A stretch of 37,609 nt of DNA from Mucidula mucida (Eukaryota > Basidiomycota > Agaricomycetes > Agaricales > Physalacriaceae). Position 1 is the stretch's first letter. Each line of letters starts with the position of its first letter. Both the position numbers and the translations under genes were made by a program. The notes under the pieces were generated by a model. The model made no database searches, was not told where the DNA came from, and saw only the letters and a program-made list of their open reading frames with translations. Where the stretch lies: the NCBI GenBank assembly GCA_015501055.1, contig JADNYV010000335.1, positions 1 through 37,609 of the forward strand. Direction: 5' to 3'. Positions 1-10,228 of the stretch are shown one piece after another.

Positions 1-272
1 ACAACATTATATGCCAAGCCTCAACCTGCTCCGCCTCCGCCACTGACTAAGGGGAAAGGAAAGCAGAAAGCCGTCACTCAAGACGAAACGCCTATAGATA
101 TCGTGGACTCTGACGAGGAAGAAGGCACAACTCGGCGGCGTAAGCGGAAGGCCGAGAACGTCGACCAGTCAGATGCGCCCCCAAGACTAAACGAAAGCCT
201 GCACGGCCGACACGGAGTACGCGGCAGAGTGACAGCGTAGAGGAAGAAGTTATCGTTATTGAAGATGACTGA
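1..272 (+). CDS. C-terminal end of an unknown acidic protein with SUMO-interaction-like motifs (partial, frameshifted)
   Basis: Only the 3' end of the gene is present; it enters from the left edge. Frame 1 gives a Pro-rich stretch, then Lys/Gln-rich residues, a hydrophobic-acidic motif IDIVDSDEEE and a basic RRRKRK patch that could act in nuclear localisation. Frame 1 then reaches TAG at 238-240. After a C5 run (178-182), frame 3 is open to TGA at 270-272 and encodes a basic linker followed by a second motif EEEVIVIEDD. The second frame resembles the first in style (basic, then aliphatic-acidic), so I infer that one C is missing in the run and that the true end is 272. Both motifs fit the SUMO-interaction pattern (hydrophobic core next to acidic residues). 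That would suit a nuclear protein, but the family cannot be named from this fragment. Confidence 0.5.
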
Positions 273-1364
273 GTGCCGTGGTTTGTTATTCAATTAACCT
301 TTTAATGGCGATACACTGTTGCAACTATTCGTCCGAATTAAGGTGCGGGTCATTGCACGCTGAAGGTTCTTGGTGCTGGCATTTGTCCATTTACCATCTG
401 GCATTTGTGCTGGCAGTTAACACTGATTAATTTGACAAATATATTCTAGTCTGCAGATGCGCCAATTGTCATTGAATCATTTTGGAGAGAGGTCGTTCAT
501 GTGAAGGCTATTGATATCGAGAACGGAGTCCCTTGAGGCGAAGCTACGGCTATCCAGCGCGATAGCGGGGACGCGGTCACACCGCTTAATTTGGCGCAAG
601 TTCAGATTGCCCCAAAGACCGTGATGCGCTTATCCACTTCTTGATGCTTGGCTGCGAGGACATCAGACTTCGACAAACGGGTGTGTGGGAAAATGAGTCC
701 TTCCAAGCGGTATCTTTCAAGAACAAATCTAGAGGACATGCGAAGGCAAACAAATAACTGCACCGACCTTGGAAAAGTCACAGTGATAAACAAGAACCTT
801 GGACACCAAAATTCCGACGAGATCAGCTACCTGGCCTGAAGAAAAAGGGAAAAGCCTAAAAGAGAAAGGCAGATGTGAGCAGAGAAAGGTGCGTTTCTGA
901 GACTTTGGACTGTTCCCATGTAGTAAGTATGAACAGGAAAAATCCTGAATTAGCGAATACCACGTGAGCTCCTCCCATAGGATGCAGTGTTATGCCGTAC
1001 TTGTTCTTAATGACGTCGGACATGTTGACTTAGCATTCCATATGCGGCTTTCTAGGTTCGTAGAACACGGCGCGCACATTGAATGGCCTGCGACTAGCCT
1101 TGTATGATAGAGGCTACAATATACTCGGAAGGAAGTGGAAATTGTGTTAGGTTGTGCGGTAAGTGAGATTCAGTTGATCTGTAGTGCTGTCGGCTCGTAG
1201 CTGGTAGTGTGACTGTCTGCGGAAGTGGCAGAGGAACGATCACATGTCACTACGGGGTAGCCGGTCCGATATTGAATAAAAAGCTGTGCTAATTTGCGTA
1301 CGCATATTGGCGATATTGACAAAATGGGTGCCAATTGAACTTCTTCAGCAACGCGATCGCCGAC
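273..1364. other. Intergenic region, no gene recognised
   Basis: About 1.1 kb between the end of the acidic protein and the start of the TPR-kelch-MYND gene. It holds only short open frames (about 60 codons) that resemble no family I know. An A/T-rich stretch near 1270-1282 lies about 90 bp before the next start codon and could be a core promoter element, but it is not a clear TATA box. Confidence 0.5.
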
Positions 1365-3716
1365 ATGCCCTCCAAACGGGAAAAGCAGATTGAGATCAGG
1401 AATATGTTATCTCAGATCTTCCCAGATGACGATCCAGAATGTGCTGTTCCATCAGCATTTGCCAGCGAGGGATCGGCTCGCAAAAATCCTGCTCTGATCA
1501 TGATAGCGCAAAACGAGGAATTGGCCGAGAGTCTTCGGACATCATCACTTGGCACGGATCCCACATCTGTCCTTTGCCGTGCTATTGCCTTTCGGGTGAG
1601 GGCAGACAAGTTGCTCCGCGAAAAGCAGTTTCGTCGCGCATCCAACGATTATGCAGAGGCCGCCACCACGCTCTGTGGAACTATACCATGTCGCGAGAAA
1701 TACCACTGCGAACGCTATATTCAGCTTGAAAATGACGAGCGCAATGTCCAGGCCACTTTGGCGTGTGTCGGCTTTGCTAAATGCATGTATGAGATGGGCG
1801 ATCTTGGAGCCGTATGCTTTAAGTACTACTTCTGACTTGTTCATACGCTGAACTTGTTCTCAAAGGCGCTGGACTGGATTTCACAAGTGAACCTTCTGCA
1901 ACGGCATGCGCAGGCATCCTGCATAGAACCTATGTTTGGTAAGATACGCCCCATTCGCATGCGGTGTTTACTTGACATTTCGTATAGAATGGATGGATTA
2001 TCATACCAACTCTGTAGACTCATGGCGTGTCCGTCTCGAAGCTCTCAAACTCGCCTCTGAAATATATACCAAACTTGGCAACACTGGCGCCGCCGTTGAA
2101 CAGTTCTGGGCACTGATTGTAACACAACGAATCATCCCCGAGGTCTTTGCTGCACAGGCTACAAGAGGTTTCACTCCTCTATCCGAATATGCCAAAGACA
2201 AGATTCTGAGCCAGCGCCATCCCGATCCTGCTCTGACACACAAGCATTCTGTAACCGTTCCGAGCCTCCAAATCCTCGGGTCGTGGAAAAAGCTCAACAC
2301 TCAGGGTCTGTCGCCTCGTATGTTCTGCAGCCACTTTGTACATGATAGTCAGTCTCAAATTATCATTTAAACGTACTCCAATCATCAACGCTTTCTAGGC
2401 CACCTGTACGCATTTGGTGGACAGAAAGCTGGCATTGGTCCGTTCTTCATCGAGCTTTGGCGTTTGAATCTCACAACGCTGGGCGCCTGGGAGCAACTCC
2501 CGTCCTATCCTCACACTAGACAATCATTCCCCGTATACAGCGGCCATCGTATGGCGTTCAACGCCAAGGACAACAAAGCCTATCTTTTCCTCGGTACTCT
2601 ACATATGCCATATTTTAACGTTGCTACAAATAAATGGGGTCGCGTCAAAACCACTTTCCAAGGGACCTGGCCTTGGAGCGATGACGCGAAGAACAACGTG
2701 CTGCATTGCATCGACGGAATGTTGTACGTGTTTGGTGGGACGCACGACGCCTCTCCAGTGGGCACAGACCTACTCATGGTCTTGGATATTGAGAAGAAGG
2801 AGTGGAGGCTCCTTAAGGGTGAAGGCATTGCCAAACATCCCGACTTCTTCTCCCCAGGGCCGAGGGAGCACGCGTGTAGCTGGGTGGGAAAGGGAGGGAA
2901 GAAGATCTACGTTATGTACGGTGATGCGGATCGTATGGCGGCCAAGTTGGCAAAGAAGGACCACGCATCGGGGACCACGTACGAATACGACGATCTTTGG
3001 TGTTATGACATTGCCCAGAACAAATGGACCAAGATGCGCATTTTCGGGAACGCGCCGTGTAGGAGGACAGAGATGTCTTGTGTATATGTACGTGTTATTT
3101 TTCACTGGTGTCACTTCCCTTATCCTTTAAAGAACCCGGTGCTCGACAAAGTAGTAGTATTTGGTGGGTATACTCCCCGTGTGCCGACCATGTCATTGGA
3201 GACGAGAGAGTTTTTCCAATTTTCCTACTATGCCGACACCTTCATGCTCGACTCGGACGATCCGGCCGTGTCGTCGTGGAAGCACGTTCTCACTCGCGGA
3301 TTCCCTATATATCGCGCCCAATCCCACCTGTTCGTCGACGAAAAGACGGGCAAGACGTACATGTTCTCCGGGTACACCAACTCGCAGTTCGTGCCGGGGC
3401 AGAAGCAGCTGGTATCCCGGAGTTTCGCGGACGTGTGGGAGCTCAGGCTTGATATGGAGGGCGGCTTCTTCGACACTGTGGATATTGAGGAGGAGGCCAA
3501 GATTGCTCGCGTCGGCCCATTTCAGCGGTGTTTCGCGTGTGGGTCGGCGGGACTGTGGAAGAAGTGTGGCGGTGAGCATTCTTAACCTGTCTGCGGTAAT
3601 GGCTCATGAGACTCTCAATAGGAACTTGTAAAGGGAAAGTCTACTTTTGCAACCAGCAGTGCTTGAGAGATGAGTGGCGCACGCATAAAGAGCTGCATAA
3701 TTGCCGCAAGGTCTGA
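1365..3716 (+). CDS. TPR-like / kelch-repeat / MYND zinc-finger protein
   Basis: I reconstruct six exons: 1365-1811, 1866-1938, 1988-2317, 2399-3087, 3133-3571 and 3622-3716, giving 690 aa with consistent phases. The N-terminal part (about residues 70-180) is helical and TPR-like (KQFRRASNDYAEAA; CMYEMGDLGAALDWI). The middle (about 280-640) is a kelch beta-propeller with repeat cores HLYAFGG, KAYLFLGT, MLYVFGG, KVVVFGG and TYMFSG. The C-terminus is a MYND finger: CFAC, a CxxxC pair, YFCNQQC, then HKELHNC. Intron 4 (3088-3132, 45 bp) is a multiple of three without a stop, so it is easily mistaken for coding. MYND fingers and kelch propellers both bind proteins, so an adaptor or scaffold role is likely; no catalytic domain is visible. 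The first in-frame ATG (1365) was chosen because the frame upstream has only a TTG. Confidence 0.85.
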
Positions 3717-4547
3717 TAGTGAGGACTACTCCCGCCACTTTCGTATATTCCATACGTTTTCCCACCAGATCTTTTTACCTATTGAAAACCTTTCCATGCT
3801 TAAGATGAAATGTTATGTACTGATAGCAACAACAGAGCCAGGGCAGAGCAAAAGGACACAAATTTCACTTCTCGCTAACTATTGGCGAAACGTTCTCGGG
3901 CGGGCTTATTTCGTGAATGATCAACACTGCGCTGGGCACAATGGTAGCGATCTGTTTCAAGTAGCAGTTCCTGAGTCTCGCCTCTAGACATCGGGCGATG
4001 ATTCAATGTGTGCGTTCTAGACTACCGAAGATCTTTCGCAATGTCCGACGTATGGATCCGCATGTGCAGATATGTATCGCTGTGGTGCTCATCGACCCGG
4101 CAGGTTGGGCGGAGAAAGCCGTCGGGGCGTGCTAGTCTTAGCCTCTTAATGGTCGGTCAACGCTTTCCCGCTTTCGTTGGCAACGGCGATGGCGCGCAAG
4201 TAAATAGATCCGTGCGTTCTGATAACCTCAGCGTCATAATCGCGCCATTGCATAAACTATAGTATCCGCTCGGTAATGTCTACTAGTAGTGATCATACCT
4301 ACGGGATACAGTTTTAGATCGAGCTCGCGCCACACTTCGCGCGTCCAGACCGAGCGTTAGTATTGAGTGTCAACTGATTCGCTTCTACTAGGCTTGTGGC
4401 GCTGACTAGGCAAGGCATGAGAAAAGTTTGCCACTAAGTAAGATGGGTGAGGTCATACGTCACGACATGTTATTAAGCGGTCGCGCTATCATTTATAAAT
4501 CGGGTCTGAGAATTCATCTTTCTTCCCGTAACCACCACCATCTCAAA
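3717..4547. other. Intergenic region with SOD promoter
   Basis: About 830 bp between the MYND protein and the superoxide dismutase. I see no coding unit here. The right end contains the TATA box of the dismutase gene. Confidence 0.5.
4494..4500 (+). promoter_or_regulatory. TATA box of the superoxide dismutase gene
   Basis: TATAAAT stands 48 bp before the ATG at 4548, within the usual fungal spacing. A Kozak-like context (TCAAAATG) surrounds the start. Confidence 0.6.
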
Positions 4548-5311
4548 ATGTCCAACACTCTGCCACCCCTCCCCTATGCGTACGATGCTCTCGAGCCGTA
4601 CATCAGCAAGCAGATCATGACTCTGCACCACACGAAACACCACCAGACCTATGTCAACGCCCTCAACGCTGCTGAGGCTGCTTATGCTAAGAGCTCGACG
4701 CCCAAGGAGCGCATTGCCCTCCAGGCCGCTCTCAAGTTCAACGGTGGTGGTGTGTAGCTATCTCGAGTTGTAAATATCGTTATCTGATCGAGATGTGATA
4801 GGCCACATCAACCACTCGCTTTTCTGGAAGAACTTGGCGCCCGCTTCGTCGGAGAGCAAGGGTACTGGTGGAACCCTCCAAGACGGTCCTCTGAAGGATG
4901 CGATCACTGCTACCTTTGGCAGCTTGGACAACTTGAAGAAAGAGTTCAACGCTGCGACCGCCGGCATCCAGGGTTCTGGATGGGGATGGCTCGTGCGTGC
5001 ACTTTGTTCTTTGATGAGTCATCGCTGACGATCCACGACAGGGACTTAACCCGGCGAACAAGCGCCTCGAGATCGTGACCACTGCTAACCAGGATCCTCT
5101 CCTTAGCCATGTCCCCATCATTGGTGTCGACATCTGGGAGCACGCTTTCTACCTGCAGTACCTGAACGTTAAAGTTGATGTAAGTGTTGTTCGCGACTTG
5201 TCGACGTTTACTTATGTCTGCCTTTTTCAGTACCTCAACGCCATTTGGAACGTCATCAACTTCCAGGAGGCTGAGGCACGCTTCTTGGAGGGTTCTGGGT
5301 CGAAGCTCTAA
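4548..5311 (+). CDS. Fe/Mn superoxide dismutase, cytosolic type
   Basis: Four exons (4548-4749, 4802-4992, 5042-5179, 5231-5311) encode 203 aa, a normal length for one Fe/Mn-SOD subunit. The enzyme converts superoxide to hydrogen peroxide and oxygen. Metal ligands are all visible: the His of LHHTKHH near residue 27, the second His of HINHSLFW, and Asp and His in [11 protein letters not shown]. The protein begins directly with [20 protein letters not shown], the start of the mature domain, so there is no mitochondrial transit peptide. Cytosolic Mn-SODs of this form are known from several fungi, so I infer a cytosolic or peroxisomal enzyme. All introns are about 50 bp GT-AG. The C-terminus is SGSKL: the last three residues SKL match a classical peroxisomal targeting signal type 1 (PTS1). 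Confidence 0.95.
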
Positions 5312-5460
5312 GTGTGAAGTGTGAAGATTGAGAATATGTTCAGACTGTACCATAGTGAATGTAATTGCTTCGTTGACTGCTTAACGCGATGATGGCATGG
5401 AAATAACGCCAGATGAACTCGGAAACTTACAATTATCAGTGCGAATCTTTCATTGGATCC

Positions 5461-5545
5461 CGCCGATGGCGTTCTTTTCGGAGAAGATGCGCAATATAAT
5501 GGTGTTAGACAGTAGTTGCACAATACAATGATGCATCAAGACGTG
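5461..5545 (+). repeat. Diverged repeat, copy 1 (partner at about 6323-6405)
   Basis: The block around 5461-5545 aligns with 6323-6405: both share the order GCC..TGGCG, a T-rich TTTTCG, GGAGA, GCGCAATAT.ATGG.GTTAGA.AGTA and a CACAAT.CA.TGAT tail. Identity by eye is roughly 70-75% with small indels. A second exact shared word of 16 bp (GATGCCGAACGATAAC) follows each copy, at 5581-5596 and 6595-6610. The same order in both copies indicates an old duplication, possibly of a transposon or LTR fragment. Confidence 0.6.
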
Positions 5546-6322
5546 TGTGGCGCATAGTATGACATTCATTATGCTGGGAGGATGCCGAACGATAACCTTG
5601 TTCGTGCAGGTCGACATTTTTTTTCCCCTTTGGCCTTCGCCGGGAGCTTCCCCAGCCAGATTCTTGTACATGGGTCTTCTTGAAATCGGTCTATGAAACT
5701 CGAGTCTTGACCTTCGTGGCTAACTCGGCGCATGAACATCCAATATTTGAATCCATTAGAGGTGCGGCCGACGCGCAGAGGTAGAGGAAAGAAAAGGTCG
5801 GCAGACACGTAGAAGGTCAAGATGCGGGGCATTGCCGTTGGCGCGCTCAGGTGTCCGAGTGTTCTTAATGCTGTCCGTGTCAACGAGGCGCAATGATAGT
5901 GCACTAAGGGCTGAAATTTACAATCCAGTGTTGAATCGAAAAGGGAATGTAACGTGGTGCTGAGTCTACCGTTGCACGCAAGGGAAGACCTCGGCGGTCA
6001 GGCAATTCATTTTATAAATATACGACGTTTCAAGTGCCAAGGACGCGACGAGCGGGGGTGGTGCAAGCAACTTCAGGTTCCAGATGGGCAGGCCAGGATT
6101 TTCTGCCGATGTGCACTCTGTTTGCATAGATAACCCGAAAAGTGCGAGATTAGGGGGCAGCGAGAACCCTTGACAGCAGAGTGATTGACTCAAAGTTTCC
6201 AAAGCCTCTATGTCTAGTAGTCGACATCGATAATACGTCCCGGATCCTATTTTCGGTTGGATCCAGGATCTTGTTTCGTTGGAGGGGATGAATGATGGAA
6301 TGGAAGCCTCTAGATTCTTTTT

Positions 6323-6405
6323 TTGCCAGTGGCGCTTTTTCGACGGAGAGGCGCAATATGATGGCGTTAGAGAGTAAAGCTCGTTAATCCCACAATTCAT
6401 TGATA
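6323..6405 (+). repeat. Diverged repeat, copy 2
   Basis: Partner of the block at 5461-5545. Downstream, the shared 16-bp word recurs at 6595-6610. The gap between the two parts is larger in this copy (about 190 bp against about 40 bp), so one copy has gained or lost sequence. Confidence 0.55.
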
Positions 6406-6911
6406 TGACGGGTGACAGGGTACTATGTACCAGGAGTTCAGTTGGAAAACCGCAGTGGCGCTGTCCTGTCAAATTGCCGCAACAATCAGTTTACGAGTTT
6501 GAGAGATTACCTTGTGGAAGTCTGCCAAGATTATCCGCTCATCGTGGTACTTGACAGTCCTTTGAACGTGAATGTTGAATGATTCTTTGTGGAAGATGCC
6601 GAACGATAACTGGGGGATGGGCTAACGATGAAGCGGCGCAGAAACTTGCCATCTTCAACTAAAATACGTCCACGCCACAATCCGAGTACCATACAAGTGA
6701 GTACGCGAGGGTGAGTGTGGTTAGCAGCTGAAAGCAGTATCGAGGAGACGGGTAAGGAAGTCCGATCCGGATTGCCAAGACTGTTCGGCAGAGTCTTTCG
6801 CGATGCCGTTCCGTGCCGAATCGAGGCTCTTTCGCGCACCCATCCATCAAGGATATCCCGAGACTTTATCCAGATCATGGCGGCACCAACGACGGTCGGC
6901 ACAGTGCGCCA

Positions 6912-6916
6912 TATAA
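6912..6916 (+). promoter_or_regulatory. Possible TATA box of the MFS gene
   Basis: TATAA lies 53 bp before the ATG at 6969 in the sequence GCCATATAACACG. The spacing is suitable, but the match is only five bases. Confidence 0.4.
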
Positions 6917-6968
6917 CACGCAAATCTGCATTTTCTGTTGCCATTACCCTTCTTCCCTATTTTCCGTC

Positions 6969-9006
6969 ATGGCGAGCCACGTCCACTACTCTGAAGATCC
7001 CAGTACGTCTTGAATTATCTTTGCCATGTTTTGTACTGAGATTGGCGCGCAGATCCTACTTCTCTTCCTGTCTCCCAGACGACGACCATAAACCCTGATG
7101 TCGACCTACAACTTGTGCGGTCGAGAAGTCACGATGACCGACACGGTGATCTTAGTCGACCTTCACATGCCTTCACAAATGAAGCCCGTGGCGTCTCAAA
7201 GAAGGGTTTGGTAAAACTTGTCTCTTCGTTGCAACCTCTACGGGAAGGCCTGCCGGAGCTGTTCAAGGACCCGGAAAAGGCTGAGGCCCTCAACGACCTC
7301 TACCTTGTCACCTGGCTCGAGAATGACCCCGAGGATCCACGAAATTGGTCTGCTTCCTGGCGTTGGTGTGCGTATCTTGTATCATTTCTTCGTGTCAACG
7401 CGCTGACTGTCTGCAGACATAACATCTGTTGTCGCTTTGGCTGTCATATCAGTCGCGTTCGCCAGTGCAGTGATCACAGGCGACTTTGAAGGCATCCGAG
7501 AGGATCTCCATGTCGGCGAGGTCGTCACAGCTCTCAGCGTTTCGTTGATGGTGTGCGGCTTTGGCCTTGGTCCCCTCATAATATCTCCCTTGTCCGAACT
7601 ATATGGCCGGCGTCCTTTGTGGATCATACCCTCGTTCTTATACGTTAGTAAGTACTATCATTCCTCTGCTTGACATCTTTTGACATTGCCTTCAGTCTTC
7701 AACATACCCTGTGCTGTAGCACCCAACATTCAAACTCTTCTCATTTGTCGTTTCTTCTGTGGCTTATTCGCATCTGGTCCTCTTACCCTTGCGGGAAGCA
7801 CAATCAGTGACATATGGGATAACAATGAACGAGGATTTGCTATTGCATTATTTGCTGCTGCGCCGTATGGTGGAGCAGCTTTAGGTCCTCTCGTCGGCGG
7901 TTTTATTGGCGATCATCTAGGATGGCGATGGATCATATGGGTAAGCACTACCATCATCTGTAGGCATTGTTGGGCTGAACTGAAGTTAGATTAACATGAT
8001 GTTCGCTGGAGTCGTCTTCGTGCTTTGTGCGACGGTGCCAGAAACATTTGCTCCCGTCCTGCTCAAGCAGCGCGCCAGAAAACTCCGTCATAAAACCGAT
8101 CGAAAGGATATCGTCACAGAACAAGAGATTTTCCGCGTCAGCTTCTCCCAAATGCTTGCGGATACACTTATCCGTCCCTTTGGCATGCTAGTGACCGAGC
8201 CCATCCTTCTTCTCATGTCACTATTCATCTCCCTCATCTACGGTCTCCTCGTAAGTCTGCTTTGTAGTCTTTCTGTTCCCAGAGTTCTAATCTACTTGTG
8301 CAGTACGCGTTCTTCTTCAGTTTCCCAGTCGTCTTTGGCGAGGACTACGGCTTCAGCGATAGCGTCACTGGCCTCATGTTTTGTTCTGTCTTCATCGGTC
8401 TTTCACTCGCCCTCCTCATCACGCCCTATCTCGAAAAGACTTATTTGAAGACGGCGCGGGAAAAAAGGCGGTTTAGCGGAGCCCGAGGATCGTCTAATTG
8501 GCGCCATGATCGGCGCTCCCTTTGTCCCGATTGCTCTATTCATCTTTGGGTGGACGAGTCCTCCTACTGTGCTGCCGGGAGGCGCTAACTGGGTTGGACC
8601 GTGTAGTGCGGGTATTCCGTTTGGGTTTGGGATGGTCGTGATCTACTTCAGCGCCAATGCGTATCTGATTGATGCGTTCCCGGATTATGTTGCGTCGGCG
8701 TTGGCAGCCAAGACGGTGAGCAGGGTTTCCTGACGTTTCCTGGACGTGGACTGATTCTTTCTTGTTGTAGGTCGTACGTTCTGGGGCTGGTGCCGCGATG
8801 CCTCTGTTCATGGTCCAAATGTTCCATGGGCTCGGGAATGGATGGGCGGCGTCGCTATTGGCGTTTGTTTCTGTAGCGATGGTGAGTCTTGTCAATTGCT
8901 AGTCTTATGCTGGTGCCGATGATAGACTTAGATTCCCATTCCGTTCTTGTTCTACCGCTACGGTAAACAGATTCGAAGTAAATCAAAACGCGCCACTGCG
9001 ATTTGA
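6969..9006 (+). CDS. MFS transporter of the DHA1 drug/polyamine antiporter type, with a one-base frameshift
   Basis: Eight exons fit: 6969-7002, 7053-7367, 7417-7647, 7696-7940, 7990-8250, 8304-8715, 8771-8881 and 8932-9006. This gives about 560 aa if one base is removed from the A6 run at 8461-8466. Family marks are the cytosolic lead WLENDPEDPRNWS before TM1, motif A in PLSELYGRRPLW, the Gly-rich TM4-5 segment with LFAAAPYGGAALGPLVGGF, GDHLGWRWI, and the C-terminal PIPFLFYRYGKQIR. Such plasma-membrane proton antiporters export drugs, polyamines or metabolites. The frame before the A run and the frame after it (GGLAEPEDRL, typical of the loop after TM8) belong to the same protein but are offset by one. 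I infer either a recent lesion or a homopolymer sequencing error. No biosynthetic cluster surrounds the gene, so the substrate is unknown. Confidence 0.88.
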
Positions 9007-9539
9007 TTCTCCAAAATTCTTATTTCCTCTGGGGTCCTAGATTTGAGATTTTCCACATTACTCTTCTCTTGCATGCACGCATAGACAGACATTCATTAAC
9101 ATTAGATTATCTAGATAGACAGCATTTATTCACTACGTCCACTGTTTTACTTAATTTGTAGCATAGCTGGCCATGGTCAATTTGAAGACACTAGAGGTGT
9201 TTGATTTCACCAGTGGCAGCCTGAGTTGAAGTGTCGACCATGTGTCCTGTGCTCGGCCTATACTAGGCTCTGAGTCCGACCACCATGTTGTCGACAATAT
9301 CGCACCGAATATCACAGACCCGTCCTAGAGTTTCCTCCTATCGTCCACGCTGTGATGCAAGCAGAATCCAACATCCACTCACATGTCCGTAATAATCAGC
9401 GGTTCACATGTTGAGCAATGCTAGGCGCGAACTCTTAATGTCTAGGCTGTCTGCACGTACGCCAATCTCTCTAGCCGACCCCCAAGATTACCTCAAGTAA
9501 CCACGCCCAAAGTATCGGCGACATCGGCGCCAGTGTATA
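9007..9539. other. Intergenic region, MFS 3' side
   Basis: About 530 bp, A/T-rich at first (probable 3' UTR and termination region), then featureless up to the transposon. No coding unit is visible. Confidence 0.5.
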
Positions 9540-9565
9540 CTATCCTTGATCGGGAAGTGAAATCG
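9540..9565 (+). repeat. Left terminal inverted repeat
   Basis: Starts CTATCCTTGATCGGG and ends AAATCG. It is a perfect inverted match to 10201-10226 and is preceded by TA. Confidence 0.85.
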
Positions 9566-9973
9566 CGGCCAGAAGTGAAATCCTCGCAGTATTTAGCTTC
9601 CCTATATCGCAATTGTCATTGTATCGCACCAGGAATTTTCCATAAGATGCTTTTACACCTAAGGAACGAGTATACAACAGTACAAGGTCACTGGACAAAT
9701 GAGGAGTGAAGAGTGAATTTTGAATAGCTGAAATCGAGGCGTGATGCGATTTCATTACTGCTTCGTGCCCCCGTGTAAAGTAGTTCAGACCTCGGATGGT
9801 CCTGGGACTTTTCATACATGTTTAATACCCTGTTTAGGTATCACTCGATGCAAAACACCGGAGGAGAACGGCCGTACTCGATAACAACACTCATCGAGAA
9901 CAGGAAGTGAAATCGACAGTGACAATTTTTCAAACCCCGCAATGCCATTGCTTGTAACCACGCATAGGTGCCG

Positions 9974-9998
9974 TGGTGCCGACCAAGTGTCGGCACCA
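9974..9998. repeat. Perfect 10-bp hairpin inside the transposon
   Basis: TGGTGCCGAC and GTCGGCACCA pair perfectly around a 5-base loop (CAAGT). The stem is GC-rich and lies in the right half of the element. Its role is unknown. Confidence 0.7.
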
Positions 9999-10200
9999 GG
10001 AGGCAGGACTGGTCACAGCTCGTCACGATTTCACTTCCCCGCTTAATTGAAGGTCGCAATCGCGGCCGCATTGGCAAAGCTCGTCCTCCGCCTAAAAACA
10101 CCAAACTTGATACACTTCATCTATAGCATATGGAATGTCTGATTTACAATTTCCAGGGCAATACACAAAGAATTGAGCTATTACCACCCGTTCCAATAAT

Positions 10201-10226
10201 CGATTTCACTTCCCGATCAAGGATAG
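10201..10226 (-). repeat. Right terminal inverted repeat
   Basis: Starts CGATTTCACTTCCCG and ends GGATAG. It is the exact reverse complement of the left repeat and is followed by TA. Confidence 0.85.
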
Positions 10227-10228
10227 TA

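Larger units (their letters stand above)
5312..6968. other. Intergenic region with duplicated degenerate segments
   Basis: About 1.65 kb between the SOD and MFS genes. Minus-strand open frames of 110-170 codons occur (for example 5966-6472 and 6531-6944), but they match no family I recognise. The region contains diverged repeated blocks listed separately, suggesting decayed repetitive DNA rather than genes. Confidence 0.5.
9540..10226. mobile_element. Non-autonomous DNA transposon (MITE-like) with 26-bp perfect terminal inverted repeats and TA flanks
   Basis: The first 26 bases (9540-9565) are the exact reverse complement of the last 26 (10201-10226), and both ends are flanked outside by TA (9538-9539 and 10227-10228). 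TA target duplication is the mark of the Tc1/mariner superfamily, so I infer a mariner-type element mobilised in trans. It is 687 bp and contains no transposase; its largest frame (9841-10104, minus, 87 codons) resembles nothing. The word GAAGTGAAATC from the repeat recurs inside: direct at 9554, 9572 and 9904, inverted at 10027 and 10202. These subterminal copies may be transposase-binding sites. The element sits about 440 bp before the CHAT gene. Confidence 0.8.

Noticed and set aside
5966..6472. A 168-codon minus frame upstream of the MFS gene.
   Set aside because: No recognisable domain, and it crosses one of the degenerate repeats.
9841..10104. An 87-codon minus frame inside the transposon.
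   Set aside because: No transposase motif (DDE or helix-turn-helix) is visible; the frame is probably chance.
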